Assembly: GCA_049840595.1 (NCBI GenBank)
Contig: JASGKO010000009.1
Span: forward strand, 1 to 40,304
Origin: JASGKO01 sp049840595
GTDB lineage: Bacteria; Verrucomicrobiota; Verrucomicrobiia; Chthoniobacterales; Chthoniobacteraceae
DNA length: 40,304 nucleotides
Direction: 5' to 3'
This document shows positions 17,502-29,296 of the stretch, in pieces. The notes beneath the pieces are model-generated. The model was not told the origin of the DNA. It worked only from the letters and a program-made list of their open reading frames with translations, and ran no database searches. Made by a program: the position numbers and the translations under genes. Each line of letters opens with the position of its first letter. Position 1 is the stretch's first letter.

Positions 17502-18884
17502 ATGAAGACCGTCATCCACTGGTTCCGCCGCGACCTCCGCCTCACCGACAATACCGCCCTCCACGCCGCCGCGCACGACGCCGAAACCGTCATCCCGGTC
17601 TATATCACCTCGGAGTGGAAACACGAGCACCGCTGGACCGGTCCCGCCCGCCAGGAGTTCCTCTGCGGCTGTCTGGACTCGCTCTCGAAGAACCTGCACC
17701 ACATCGGCAGCCGGCTCATCATCCGCCACGGAAACGCCTTCGAGGTTCTAAACCAGCTGATCCACGAAACCCAGGCCGAGGCGGTCTATTGCAATCGCGA
17801 TCCCGATCCCTTCGGTCGCCACGTGGAGCAGCAGCTCGAAAAACTCCCGTGCGAGCTTCGCGCCTTCAAGGATGCCGCCCTGCACGAGCGCGACGAGGTG
17901 CTCACCACCACCAACGATCCCTACCGCGTCTTTACTCCCTACAGCCGCGCCTGGCTCAGGCTCGACAAACCCGCGCCGCAACCGGCGGTTAAGCACCTGA
18001 AAAGCCCCGGCCCACTCCCCAGCGATCCCCTCCCCACGCTTGCCACCTGGGGCCTCACCTCCTCCGCCAAAGTGCCGGAGGCCGGAGAAAAAGCCGCGCG
18101 CCAGCGCATGGAGCAGTTTTTCCGACGCCGCATCCTCCACTACGGCGCGGCCCGCGATCTTCCCTCCATGCCCGGCACCTCGCAGCTCTCAATCGACCTC
18201 CGCCACGGCACCCTCTCCCCGCGCGAGCTGTTTGCCAAAGCCCACCACCTGCTCGCCGGGGCCAATGCCACCGAGCGCAAGAACATCCAGACCTATATCA
18301 ACGAACTCGCGTGGCGGGAATTTTACCTCCAGGTGCTCTGGCACTGGCCCGGCGTGCTCGACGACGAGTTCAATCCCAAATACCGCGGCCTCAAGTGGCA
18401 TCACTCGAAGGAAAAATTCGCGCGCTGGTGCAGCGGTGAGACCGGCTTCCCCATCGTCGATGCCGGGATGCGCCAGCTCAATGCCACCGGCTGGATGCAC
18501 AACCGCGTCCGCATGATTACCGCCATGTTTCTCACCAAGGATCTGCACCTCGACTGGCGCGAGGGCGAGCGCTACTTCATGCAACGCCTCGTCGATGGCG
18601 AGATCGCCTCCAACAACGGCGGCTGGCAATGGAGCGCCGGCACCGGAGCCGACGCCGCCCCCTATTTCCGCATTCAAAACCCCTGGTCCCAAACCGCCCG
18701 CTACGACACCGACGCGGAATACATCAAGCAATGGGTCCCCGAGCTCCGCGACGTCGAGCCCACCCGCCTTGCCAAAGCCCCCGCCCCCGGCACCCGCCTC
18801 GCCAAAAACTACCCCGAGCCCATCGTCGATCACGCCAAAGAACGCGACGTGTGCCTGGAGATGTTCCGCGAGCACACTCCGTGA
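17502..18884 (+). CDS. phrB: Class I deoxyribodipyrimidine photolyase
   Basis: A 460-residue flavoprotein that uses light to split cyclobutane pyrimidine dimers in DNA. The N-terminal antenna domain (residues 1-130) opens with VIHWFRRDLRLTDNTAL, the usual class I start, and includes CNRDPDPFGRH. The C-terminal FAD domain (about 195-455) carries INELAWREFYLQVLWHWP, GFPIVDAGMRQLNATGWMHNRVRM and the FAD-cradle stretch NGGWQWSAGTG ... YFRIQNPWSQ, with the electron-transfer tryptophans in place. The length equals that of the E. coli enzyme. The frame is intact and the ATG at 17502 is the family's expected start. Repeat A copies lie on both sides of this gene together with the next one. The following gene begins 54 bases downstream, so co-transcription is plausible. 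Confidence 0.97.
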   Translation: MKTVIHWFRRDLRLTDNTALHAAAHDAETVIPVYITSEWKHEHRWTGPARQEFLCGCLDSLSKNLHHIGSRLIIRHGNAFEVLNQLIHETQAEAVYCNRDPDPFGRHVEQQLEKLPCELRAFKDAALHERDEVLTTTNDPYRVFTPYSRAWLRLDKPAPQPAVKHLKSPGPLPSDPLPTLATWGLTSSAKVPEAGEKAARQRMEQFFRRRILHYGAARDLPSMPGTSQLSIDLRHGTLSPRELFAKAHHLLAGANATERKNIQTYINELAWREFYLQVLWHWPGVLDDEFNPKYRGLKWHHSKEKFARWCSGETGFPIVDAGMRQLNATGWMHNRVRMITAMFLTKDLHLDWREGERYFMQRLVDGEIASNNGGWQWSAGTGADAAPYFRIQNPWSQTARYDTDAEYIKQWVPELRDVEPTRLAKAPAPGTRLAKNYPEPIVDHAKERDVCLEMFREHTP

Positions 18885-18938
18885 CCTTTGGTCCTTTTTC
18901 TCCTTCCGCTTTCACGCCTCCAACTCCATGCTCCTCGC

Positions 18939-19691
18939 GTGAAAATCGCCGCCATCCTCCTCGCGTGTCTTTGCTCCGTATCCCTCGCCCATGCGATCAC
19001 CGGGCCGGAACTGGAGAAGATCGGCCACCGCGTCTGGCAGAACGAATGCGACGGCACCATCTCCGGCCTCACCTCGTGGAACAGCGGCGAAAACTTCGCC
19101 TCGCTCGGGATCGGACATTTCATCTGGGCGCCGCGCGGAGTGAGCATCCCGTTCGAGGAAAGCTTCCCCACGCTGGTGCGTTTTCTCAAAAGCCGCGACG
19201 TGGAAATCCCGGCGTGGCTCAATGGCCCCTGCCCGTGGAATTCACGCGCCGAATTTCAGCATGATCTCCAGTCGCCGCGCATGAAAACCTTGCGCAGCCT
19301 GCTCGCGCAGACCATCCCCCAGCAGGCCGCCTTTCTCGCCGAGCGCATGCGCGAATCGCTGCCCAAGATGCTCGCCGCCACGGATCAGACCGCCCTCGTG
19401 CGCGCGAACTTCGAGCGACTGGCGGCCACCGGCCCAGGCACCTATGCGCTGATCGATTACGTGAACTTCAAAGGCGAAGGCACGCTCGCCACCGAGCGTT
19501 ACCATGGCGAGGGTTGGGGCCTGCTCCAGGTGCTTGAAGGCATGGACCCCCATTCATCCGACGCCACCACCGCCTTCGCCTCCTCCGCCGCGCGTGTGCT
19601 CAAGCGCCGCGTCCACAACGCCCCGTCCGAGCGCCACGAAGAGCGCTGGCTCCCCGGCTGGCTCAACCGCGTGGAACGCTACGGTGCTTAA
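18939..19691 (+). CDS. Secreted protein of unknown function, lysozyme-like appearance
   Basis: About 250 residues with a GTG start at 18939, chosen because it begins a clean signal peptide (VKIAAILLACLCSVSLAHA). The mature protein starts ITGPELEKIGHRVWQNECDG and has a conserved-looking core LTSWNSGENFASLGIGHFIW, then PFEESFPTLVRFLKSR. A later segment is ALIDYVNFKGEGTLATERY followed by GEGWGLLQVLEGM. An acidic residue followed by a GIGH-type Gly/His motif resembles peptidoglycan-cleaving, lysozyme-like folds, but I cannot name a family with certainty. It is periplasmic or secreted, with no lipobox. It follows the photolyase gene and ends about 50 bases before repeat A copy 2. The frame is intact. 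Confidence 0.8.
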   Translation: MKIAAILLACLCSVSLAHAITGPELEKIGHRVWQNECDGTISGLTSWNSGENFASLGIGHFIWAPRGVSIPFEESFPTLVRFLKSRDVEIPAWLNGPCPWNSRAEFQHDLQSPRMKTLRSLLAQTIPQQAAFLAERMRESLPKMLAATDQTALVRANFERLAATGPGTYALIDYVNFKGEGTLATERYHGEGWGLLQVLEGMDPHSSDATTAFASSAARVLKRRVHNAPSERHEERWLPGWLNRVERYGA

Positions 19692-19743
19692 AATTGTAAT
19701 CACCGAATCCTTATAATTTCCGGGCTCCATCCTTTTCGAGCGC

Positions 19744-19849
19744 CCCTCCAAAAAATGTCACCCTGAGCGTAGTCGAAAACCGGAGCGTAGCGGAGATGAG
19801 CACTCACTCTTTTTTCCAAAGAATAGGGCTAAGCCTCAAATGGTTCTGC
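19744..19849 (+). repeat. Dispersed repeat A, copy 2
   Basis: This is the same orientation and nearly the same sequence as copy 1 (17252-17371). The two differ at scattered positions and at the 3' end, where this copy turns into TGGTTCTGCCCGGGGTGCGC. It lies in the 358-base gap between the secreted protein and metH; the rest of that gap holds the palindrome at 19944-20018 and an AGAGCGATT motif at 19929. Confidence 0.85.
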
Positions 19850-19943
19850 CCGGGGTGCGCCAGGCATACCCTTACGACAACAAAACGCTCTTCACCCCCC
19901 CGAGATAATCGAGAACTCCCAAATGGGTAGAGCGATTGATTTT

Positions 19944-20018
19944 TTAACCGCGGATTTCGCGGATGGTCGCGGATGGGCTGGCCTTTGATCCGCGCCGATC
20001 CGCGAAATCCGCGGTTAA
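19944..20018. repeat. Perfect 21-base inverted repeat of CCGCGGATTTCGCGG type
   Basis: Arms 19944-19964 and 19998-20018 pair perfectly over 21 bases, from TTAACCGCGGATTTCGCGGAT to its complement. The 33-base spacer repeats GCGGAT/ATCCGC units. It lies 31 bases downstream of the metH stop and between convergent genes, so it could end both transcripts, but it lacks a T-tract. Similar CCGCGAATTTCGCGG repeats are common between genes in bacteria. Confidence 0.7.
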
Positions 20019-20049
20019 ATCCTGCTTCCTATGACTTCCAGTCCAGGCG

Positions 20050-23848
<3,799 letters not shown>

Positions 23849-23931
23849 TGGCGGACCACCAATTAAAGTCAGTTTCGCAAAATTCTCAACCAACAAAACA
23901 ACCCATCATGATTCCATGATGCGTCATATAC

Positions 23932-24267
23932 TTAACTCAGGGTTCTACGATAACTTTCCAGCGTTTGCGTGTCGCAATTACCAGGATGCACGGTCATGAA
24001 CCTCGGCCACTCGCTCATCGAAACATCGTCCAGCAATACGTTTGGCTTTGGCAAAAAATTTTCGAAACAATCCGCAATCCCAAACTCTTCGGCGCTCTGC
24101 CGGGCGTAATCCGCACCGCCTGAACTCCAGCAATAAAGAATGGCTCCCTGCGCTTTCAAATCCCGAATGTGCTGAATCACGCTCGGCATTGGGATGCGCT
24201 TGGAACTGACACTGCGAACAAAGGTGTCATCCACGTCCACATATACATAGATCGGCAGCGAACTCAT
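23932..24267 (-). CDS. Short HAD-superfamily phosphatase-like protein
   Basis: A 111-residue HAD-like protein without a cap domain. Motif I is VDVDDTFVRS, where the DxD nucleophile pattern is VDVDD. A Ser for motif II sits in LYCWSSGGADYARQ. The Lys for motif III is in FLPKPNV and motif IV is LLDD. These fit a minimal HAD phosphatase whose substrate I cannot name. The C-terminus MTVHPGNCDTQTLESYRRTLS is short and variable. It sits between ubiA (57-base gap) and metH (83-base gap, containing a 7-base stem CATCATG/CATGATG at 23904-23921) on the same strand. Confidence 0.82.
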   Translation of the reverse strand: MSSLPIYVYVDVDDTFVRSVSSKRIPMPSVIQHIRDLKAQGAILYCWSSGGADYARQSAEEFGIADCFENFLPKPNVLLDDVSMSEWPRFMTVHPGNCDTQTLESYRRTLS

Positions 24268-24324
24268 GAGGTGTGCTTTTTACAATTCGTAGGTTCTGCT
24301 TCTCGCCACAATGAACAATGATTT

Positions 24325-25242
24325 CTACCGCGAATAATGCCGGTGCGCATGAATCGGATGCGCCACGTGCTTGCGCTGGCTCGCCACGGTCTCATCCGGT
24401 GGACGCGGATTTTGAAAAGCATCCAGCGCAATCGCCGCAATAAAGACCACCCCCACAAACGCATTGCTGTAAAAAAACGCCCGGTTGATCGCGTCGAGGT
24501 TCTGCTCGCTGGCCGCGGAATGCTCGTAAACCAAAGCCCCGAGAATCGGCACCATTGCCGCGTAGTAGATCGGCCCCAGATGCGTCACCCAGCCAAAAGC
24601 GATCAGCCCCAGAAACATCCCGCCATGCAGCCACTGCGCGACGTGCAGGCTGCGCGCAATCCCCAGCTTCACCACCATCGAGTGCAGCTTTTCCTCGCGG
24701 TCGAATTCATAATCCTGCGTCGCGTAAATCAGATCGAACCCCGCCACCCACAGCAGCACCGCCGCGCACAGCACCATCGGCTGCCACGCCAGCTCGCCCG
24801 TGACCGCGATCCACGCCCCGATCGGCGAGGTGCCCAGCGCCAGCCCGAGAAAAAAATGCGCCAGCGAGGTAAACCGCTTCGTGAGCGAGTAGAAAAACAG
24901 AATCACCAGCGCCACCGGCGAGAGCAGGAAGCACAGCGGATTGATGAACTTCGTCACCGCCACGAATGCCACCGAACTCACCATCAGCGTCGCCAGCGCC
25001 ACCGGGAAGGAGACCAGCCGGTGCCGCCCCGCCGTGCGCGGATTGCGCTTGTCGATCTCCCAGTCCACCACCCGGTTGAAAACCATCGCCGAGGTGCGGG
25101 CCAGCACCATGCAAAGCAGGATGAGGCCGAAAAGTGTCCAGCCCGGCCAGCCATGCGCGGCCACCAGCATCGCGCCGAGCGCGAAGGGCAGGGCGAAAAC
25201 GGTGTGCGAAAAGCGAATGAAAACCAGCAGCCGACCGATCAC
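24325..25242 (-). CDS. UbiA-family prenyltransferase (MqnP/4-hydroxybenzoate polyprenyltransferase type)
   Basis: A 305-residue integral membrane enzyme with about eight to nine helices that attaches a polyprenyl chain to an aromatic ring. Both Asp-rich diphosphate-binding motifs are seen: NRVVDWEIDKRNPRTAGR at about residues 56-73 and DLIYATQDYEFDREEKLHS at about 169-187. The sequence fits the putative-4-hydroxybenzoate type used in the futalosine route to menaquinone (MqnP) rather than true UbiA. No other quinone gene is in the window, so the exact substrate is inferred. The start ATG overlaps the stop of the preceding secreted-protein gene by four bases (ATGA), which indicates translational coupling. 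The last ~30 residues are His/Arg-rich and probably disordered. Confidence 0.92.
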   Translation of the reverse strand: MIGRLLVFIRFSHTVFALPFALGAMLVAAHGWPGWTLFGLILLCMVLARTSAMVFNRVVDWEIDKRNPRTAGRHRLVSFPVALATLMVSSVAFVAVTKFINPLCFLLSPVALVILFFYSLTKRFTSLAHFFLGLALGTSPIGAWIAVTGELAWQPMVLCAAVLLWVAGFDLIYATQDYEFDREEKLHSMVVKLGIARSLHVAQWLHGGMFLGLIAFGWVTHLGPIYYAAMVPILGALVYEHSAASEQNLDAINRAFFYSNAFVGVVFIAAIALDAFQNPRPPDETVASQRKHVAHPIHAHRHYSR

Positions 25243-25838
25243 GGAGCAGAAGACGACGCCGGGGCCGGGGCTTCGACCGGGTTCTCACCGAAAAGATCCA
25301 CCAGCCGGTCGTCCACCCGCAGGTCGATCAATTTCCACCCGGCGGCGCTGTCGTAGTAATAGAAGCGCCAGCGCAGCGGCATATCCGCCCCGAGGGAGAT
25401 GGTGGTGATCCGGGCCAGGTGCTTGCCCACGACCTTCACTTCCGTCACCTCGTTGCCGCGCACCGCGCCGTAGAGTTTGATCGCCTCGCGGCTCTTGTCC
25501 TTGAGCAGGGTCACATCGGCCACGTTCTCGCCGATCTTGGAGTTCTTCGTCAGCACATCGTAGGCGCGGTCCACCTCGCCATGGCCGATCGTCTGGAAAA
25601 AGGTATTGATCGCATCCGTCACCTCATCGGGCACCACTTTGTCCGCCTTTTTATCCACCGGCTCCGGCGTCACCGCCCCCGCTGCTGAAGCCGCGGATGC
25701 GGCTTCAACAGGGGTGGCCGCCGCCGCAGGAGTAACTGAGGGGGCTGCCGGGAGTGGCTCTTGGCCGAACGCAGGCCACGCTGTTGCCAGCGCTGCCAGA
25801 ATCGCGACCACGAGCAGGATGATGTTAAGGATTTTCAT
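25239..25838 (-). CDS. Secreted NTF2-like protein of unknown function
   Basis: A 199-residue exported protein. A signal peptide (MKILNIILLVVAILAALATA, cleaved near AFG) precedes a 45-residue Ala/Pro/Val-rich linker. The mature domain (about 70-180) has the alpha-then-beta order of an NTF2/DUF4878-like fold: VTDAINTFFQTIGHGEVDRAY, LKDKSREAIKLYGAV, and strands VTEVKVVGKHLARITTIS and WRFYYYDSAAGWKLIDLRVD. It has no catalytic residues. Both ends overlap neighbours by four bases (ATGA), with the MBL-fold gene before it and ubiA after it, so the three genes form one tight operon. Its job within it is unknown; a periplasmic binding or scaffolding role is possible. Confidence 0.82.
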   Translation of the reverse strand: MKILNIILLVVAILAALATAWPAFGQEPLPAAPSVTPAAAATPVEAASAASAAGAVTPEPVDKKADKVVPDEVTDAINTFFQTIGHGEVDRAYDVLTKNSKIGENVADVTLLKDKSREAIKLYGAVRGNEVTEVKVVGKHLARITTISLGADMPLRWRFYYYDSAAGWKLIDLRVDDRLVDLFGENPVEAPAPASSSAP

Positions 25839-26437
25839 GAGGTTAACACGGATTGAAGTTGCCGCTTCGCCTGGTGGGGAATCGGCAGTCCATGTGCAAA
25901 GGTCATCATTTCAAAAGAAAATGCGAGCAGCTTTTTCAAAGATTCGTCGAGCTGCCGGGGATCGGTGCAATATTTGGCTGGCAGCCGGGTGAATCCGGTG
26001 GAAGCCATGTTGATCAGAGCGTCGCCGATCACCAGCAGGCCCGCATCTTCCACCAGGAGAGCCACTTCCCCCGGGGCCGCTCCGGGCAGTTCGATCACTC
26101 GCACCGCCTCGAAAAGCACCTCCCCCTCTCCCAGCGCAAGCATCCCCCCCTTTCCGCCCCCCGCTGCGGGGTGCGCATAGCGCGGGAGGTTCAGACGCTC
26201 CGCCAGCGCCCTGGAGTGCCGCTCGTGGTTGTCATTCGTGAGCACGATGGCCAGCGGGGGAAACTCCGCCGTCAGCTCCTCAAAAAGCGCGGGAACCAAA
26301 GGGATCGGGTCCACCAGCACCAACCCTCCCCGCACCACAATCGCCGTGCTGCCCAGCTCCGCCTTTACCTCCGGCGACCACGCCTGCCAGAAGAAAACCG
26401 GGGGCGCAATCCGCTGCAATTCATCCGCTGCAAACAT
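25835..26437 (-). CDS. Metallo-beta-lactamase-fold protein with atypical metal motif
   Basis: A 200-residue MBL-fold protein. The beta-sandwich start STAIVVRGGLVLVDPIPLVP is typical, but the expected HxHxDH metal motif reads TNDNHERHSRAL. Later features are GEVALLVEDAGLLVIGDALIN (the Asp that bridges the metals) and TFAHGLPIP (a conserved His). Families with a TNxNHxR variant exist, so the protein may bind one metal or act differently; this is from memory. There is no signal peptide, so it is cytoplasmic. It is the first gene of the proposed operon to ubiA and metH, and it diverges from the histidine kinase gene across a 48-base gap that must hold both promoters. Confidence 0.85.
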   Translation of the reverse strand: MFAADELQRIAPPVFFWQAWSPEVKAELGSTAIVVRGGLVLVDPIPLVPALFEELTAEFPPLAIVLTNDNHERHSRALAERLNLPRYAHPAAGGGKGGMLALGEGEVLFEAVRVIELPGAAPGEVALLVEDAGLLVIGDALINMASTGFTRLPAKYCTDPRQLDESLKKLLAFSFEMMTFAHGLPIPHQAKRQLQSVLTS

Positions 26438-26485
26438 GCTTCTCTTTCTAGACCGTACGGCTCGGATGTGGTAGTTAATTTCTCC

Positions 26486-28324
26486 ATGTTAGTAAATGGC
26501 TGGGTCAGTTCGATCACGAGAGGGCTGCGGTTTCGCCTGGTCGTCCTGGTCATGCTCGCGCTCGCCCCCGCTATCGGGCTCCAGATCTATAGCGTTTCCT
26601 CGGATCGCGAGGCCGAGGCGAAGTGGATGCGGCTGGATGCCTGGCGCCGCGCGCAGCTCGTCTCCAGCTCCCTCGGGCAAAACGTGGAGGGCGCCCGCAA
26701 GCTGGTCACCACCATCGCCTTGCTGCCCCAGTTGCAGGCCAGAGATTACGCCGCCTGCAACGCCATTCTGCACAGTCTGCTGCCCAAGAACCCCGATTAT
26801 ACCAACCTGGGCGTGATGGACCTCAACGGAACGTGGATTGCCGCCGCCCTCGATGCGCCGGCCAATACCAAAGTGCGGGCTGAAGAGCCCTGGTTTCAAC
26901 GAATTGTCCGCCAGGGCAGCTTCTCAGTCAGCCCCTACCAGATCGGCCGGGTCACCCACCTGCCCCTCATCCGCTTTGGCTGCCCCGTCTTCGATTCCCA
27001 GGGAAAAATCTGCGCGGTCGCCTTTGCCTCCTTTCGCCTGAGCATGCTGGAAAAAATGCTCTCCACCATTGATCTGCCCGATCACGCCGCCGCCATGGTG
27101 CTCGATCAAAACGGCCTCATTCTCTCCCACTATCCCGACAACCGGCAGTGGATGGTGAAGGACCTCTCCCAAACCGATCTCTTCAACACCATCAGCCACC
27201 AGCAATCCGGCGTCATCGAGGCCACCGACGCCGGGGGGAAGATGCAGATCTACGCCTTCACCTCCGTGCTGCCGGCCAGCGACAACACCATGTATGCGGT
27301 GGTCAGCCTCCCGCAGGAGGAATCCGTCGGCCCTTTCAACGCGGCCATCGATCGCAGCATCATCGCCCTGGTGATCGGCGCCCTGCTCTCGGTGGCCGCC
27401 GCCTGGCATGGGAGCGAATCCTTCGTGCTCCGCCAGCTCAGCGCCCTCCGCCGGGCGGCCGCGCGGCTGGCCAGCGGCGACTTCAAGGCCCGCAGCTCCG
27501 CCCCCCGCGGCATCGCCGAGGTGGACCAGCTTTCCGAGACCTTCGACGAAATGGCCCGCCAGATGGAAGCCCGCGAGCTCGAGCGCGACGAGGCACTCGC
27601 CGCCCTGCGCGCCAGCGAGGACCAGCAGCGCGCCCTCTCCGCCCACCTCCACACCGTCCGCGAGGAGGAAAGTCGGCGCATTGCCCGCGAGCTGCACGAT
27701 GAGCTGGGCCAGGTCCTCGCCGCGCTGAAGATCGAGATGCAGAATCTCTACGTCACCACCCAGTCCGATCCCGATACCACCAAGCGCCTGAGCGCCCTCG
27801 GCACCCTGGCCAATGAAACGATTGCCCGCGTGCGCAAGCTCTGCACCGAGTTGCGCCCCGGCATTCTCGACGAGCTCGGCGCCGTCGCCGCCTTGCAATG
27901 GCTCGCCGAGGATTTTGAAAACCGCACCTCCGTTCCCTGCACCTTCATCTGCCGCAACCCGCAGCTCGCGCTTCCGCCCGATCAGGCCACCACGCTCTTC
28001 CGCATTTGCCAGGAGGCCCTCACCAATGTGATGCGCCACGCCGAGGCCTCCTCCGTGACGATCGATCTCTCCACCTCGCTCGACCATCTCACCCTGCGCA
28101 TTCGCGACGACGGGCGCGGCTTCGATTCCACCACCGTGCAGCCCGGGCGCACCTTTGGCATCATGGGCATGCGCGAGCGCGCCAGCCTGGTCGGCGGCCA
28201 CTTTTTCCTCAAGAGCACCCCGGCCCACGGCACGGTCGTTGCTGTTTCCTTTCCATTCAAAGGCGATTTTTCCAGCCCGGGTCCGTCCCCCCACGACCCC
28301 CGCGAGCGAACCATGGCCAGTTGA
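26486..28324 (+). CDS. Membrane sensor histidine kinase, NarX/HisKA_3 type
   Basis: 612 residues from the ATG at 26486; the open frame extends far upstream but runs antisense through the MBL gene. A first membrane helix (LVVLVMLALAPAIGLQIYSV) and second helix (IIALVIGALLSVAAAWHGS) enclose a dCache-like periplasmic sensor (about 35-285) with YTNLGVMDLNGTWIAA and FGCPVFDSQGKICAVAF. A HAMP linker (LRRAAARLASGDFKAR) follows. The dimerisation/phosphoacceptor region has EEESRRIARELHDELGQVLA, with His in the HisKA_3 position. The HATPase domain has FRICQEALTNVMRHAEA, IRDDGRGFD and FGIMGMRERASLVGG. It would sense an extracellular cue and phosphorylate the response regulator encoded 33 bases downstream. 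Confidence 0.93.
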   Translation: MLVNGWVSSITRGLRFRLVVLVMLALAPAIGLQIYSVSSDREAEAKWMRLDAWRRAQLVSSSLGQNVEGARKLVTTIALLPQLQARDYAACNAILHSLLPKNPDYTNLGVMDLNGTWIAAALDAPANTKVRAEEPWFQRIVRQGSFSVSPYQIGRVTHLPLIRFGCPVFDSQGKICAVAFASFRLSMLEKMLSTIDLPDHAAAMVLDQNGLILSHYPDNRQWMVKDLSQTDLFNTISHQQSGVIEATDAGGKMQIYAFTSVLPASDNTMYAVVSLPQEESVGPFNAAIDRSIIALVIGALLSVAAAWHGSESFVLRQLSALRRAAARLASGDFKARSSAPRGIAEVDQLSETFDEMARQMEARELERDEALAALRASEDQQRALSAHLHTVREEESRRIARELHDELGQVLAALKIEMQNLYVTTQSDPDTTKRLSALGTLANETIARVRKLCTELRPGILDELGAVAALQWLAEDFENRTSVPCTFICRNPQLALPPDQATTLFRICQEALTNVMRHAEASSVTIDLSTSLDHLTLRIRDDGRGFDSTTVQPGRTFGIMGMRERASLVGGHFFLKSTPAHGTVVAVSFPFKGDFSSPGPSPHDPRERTMAS

Positions 28325-28357
28325 TGATTTGATGACTTTCCGAAACCTTTTCCTGTC

Positions 28358-28999
28358 ATGCCCGACGCCTCGCCCATCAAAATTCTTGTCACCGACGACC
28401 ACGCCGTGCTGCGAGAGGGCATCATGCGCATCCTGGCCACCCGGCTCGCCAACGTGACCTTCGGCGAAGCCGCCAACGCCACCGAGGCCCTGGAAAAAGT
28501 GTGGGCCGAAAAGTGGGACCTCATCCTGCTCGACATCACGATGCCCGGGCGCAGCGGCCTCGATATTTTGCAACAGTTGCGCCAGGCCCAGCCCGATACC
28601 CCCATCCTCGTCCTCAGCATGCATTCCGAGGATCAATTTGCCGTCCGCGTCCTCCGCGCCGGAGCCGCCGGCTACCTCACGAAAAACAGCGACCCCAGCG
28701 AGTTTATCGCCGCCGTGCAGAAGATCCTCAGCGGCGGCCATTACATCAGCGCCTCGCTCGGCGAAATGCTCGCCGCCAGCCTGCGCAACAACGTCCAGCC
28801 CCCGCAGGAACTGCTCTCCGACCGCGAGTTCCAGGTCATGCGCATGATCGCCTCCGGCAAGACCCTCAAGGAAATCTCCGCCGAGCTGTCGCTGAGTGTC
28901 AAAACGATCAGCACCTACCGCACCCGCATCCTCGACAAAATGGGCATGCGCACCAATGCGGAGCTCATGCACTACGCCATCGAACACGGCCTGGCCTAG
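28358..28999 (+). CDS. NarL/FixJ-family response regulator
   Basis: 213 residues. The receiver domain (1-125) shows acidic VTDDHAVLREGI, phospho-acceptor Asp in LILLDITMPGRSG, Ser in VLSMHSED and Lys in GYLTKNSDPSEF. A LuxR-type helix-turn-helix (about 150-210) follows with LSDREFQVMRMIASGKT, EISAELSLSVKTISTYRTR and LDKMGMRTNAELMHYAI. It forms a cognate pair with the histidine kinase immediately upstream (same strand, 33-base gap). Its target promoters are not identifiable here; the nearest downstream gene, lgt, is on the opposite strand. The frame is intact. Confidence 0.96.
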   Translation: MPDASPIKILVTDDHAVLREGIMRILATRLANVTFGEAANATEALEKVWAEKWDLILLDITMPGRSGLDILQQLRQAQPDTPILVLSMHSEDQFAVRVLRAGAAGYLTKNSDPSEFIAAVQKILSGGHYISASLGEMLAASLRNNVQPPQELLSDREFQVMRMIASGKTLKEISAELSLSVKTISTYRTRILDKMGMRTNAELMHYAIEHGLA

Positions 29000-29296
29000 G
29001 GACGGATTTCAACCGCGGCGGTCGCGGCGCACGCGGCGGAACAAACGGCAATCGCAATTCTCGAAAGAAGTTTTCAAATCAGCTTCCTCGGGATCATCCC
29101 GGGCAAAATGAAGCAAAGCGAAACGTCGCCGAGGATCTCGTAATCGTGGCGTGCGGCCCCATCTACAATCCACGCCCTCCCTCCAAAATGTCACCCCGAG
29201 CGAAGTCGAGGGGCCTCAAACTATTTCTGCGCGGGGAAAGCGACATCGTTTCTCAACGCACCGACCCGCTCGCCAGCCCAACACTCCGAAAACTGA
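29000..29296. other. Intergenic gap filled with dispersed repeats
   Basis: The 297 bases between the response regulator and convergent lgt hold no gene. They contain an AACCGCGGCGGTCGCGGC-type repeat (29009-29044, related to 8945-8980), a TCTCGAAAGAAGTTTTC stretch (29059-29075) reminiscent of the palindromic element's arms, and repeat A copy 3 (29178-29240). Confidence 0.5.
29178..29240 (+). repeat. Dispersed repeat A, short copy 3
   Basis: It starts CCTCCCTCCAAAATGTCACC, continues CCGAGCGAAGTCGAG and ends GGCCTCAAACTATTTCTGCG. Compared with copies 1 and 2 it lacks the ~55-base internal block (CCGGAGCGTAG ... AATAGGGCTAAG), so it probably represents the uninterrupted form of the repeat. Confidence 0.75.

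Noticed and set aside
23849..23931. Cobalamin or SAM riboswitch upstream of metH
   Set aside because: The gap is only 83 bases and lacks the conserved B12-box or SAM-riboswitch core; only a small 7-base stem is present.
26924..28987. 687-codon minus-strand frame opposite the sensor kinase and response regulator
   Set aside because: Gly/Ala/His-rich antisense shadow; it spans two real genes and their gap.
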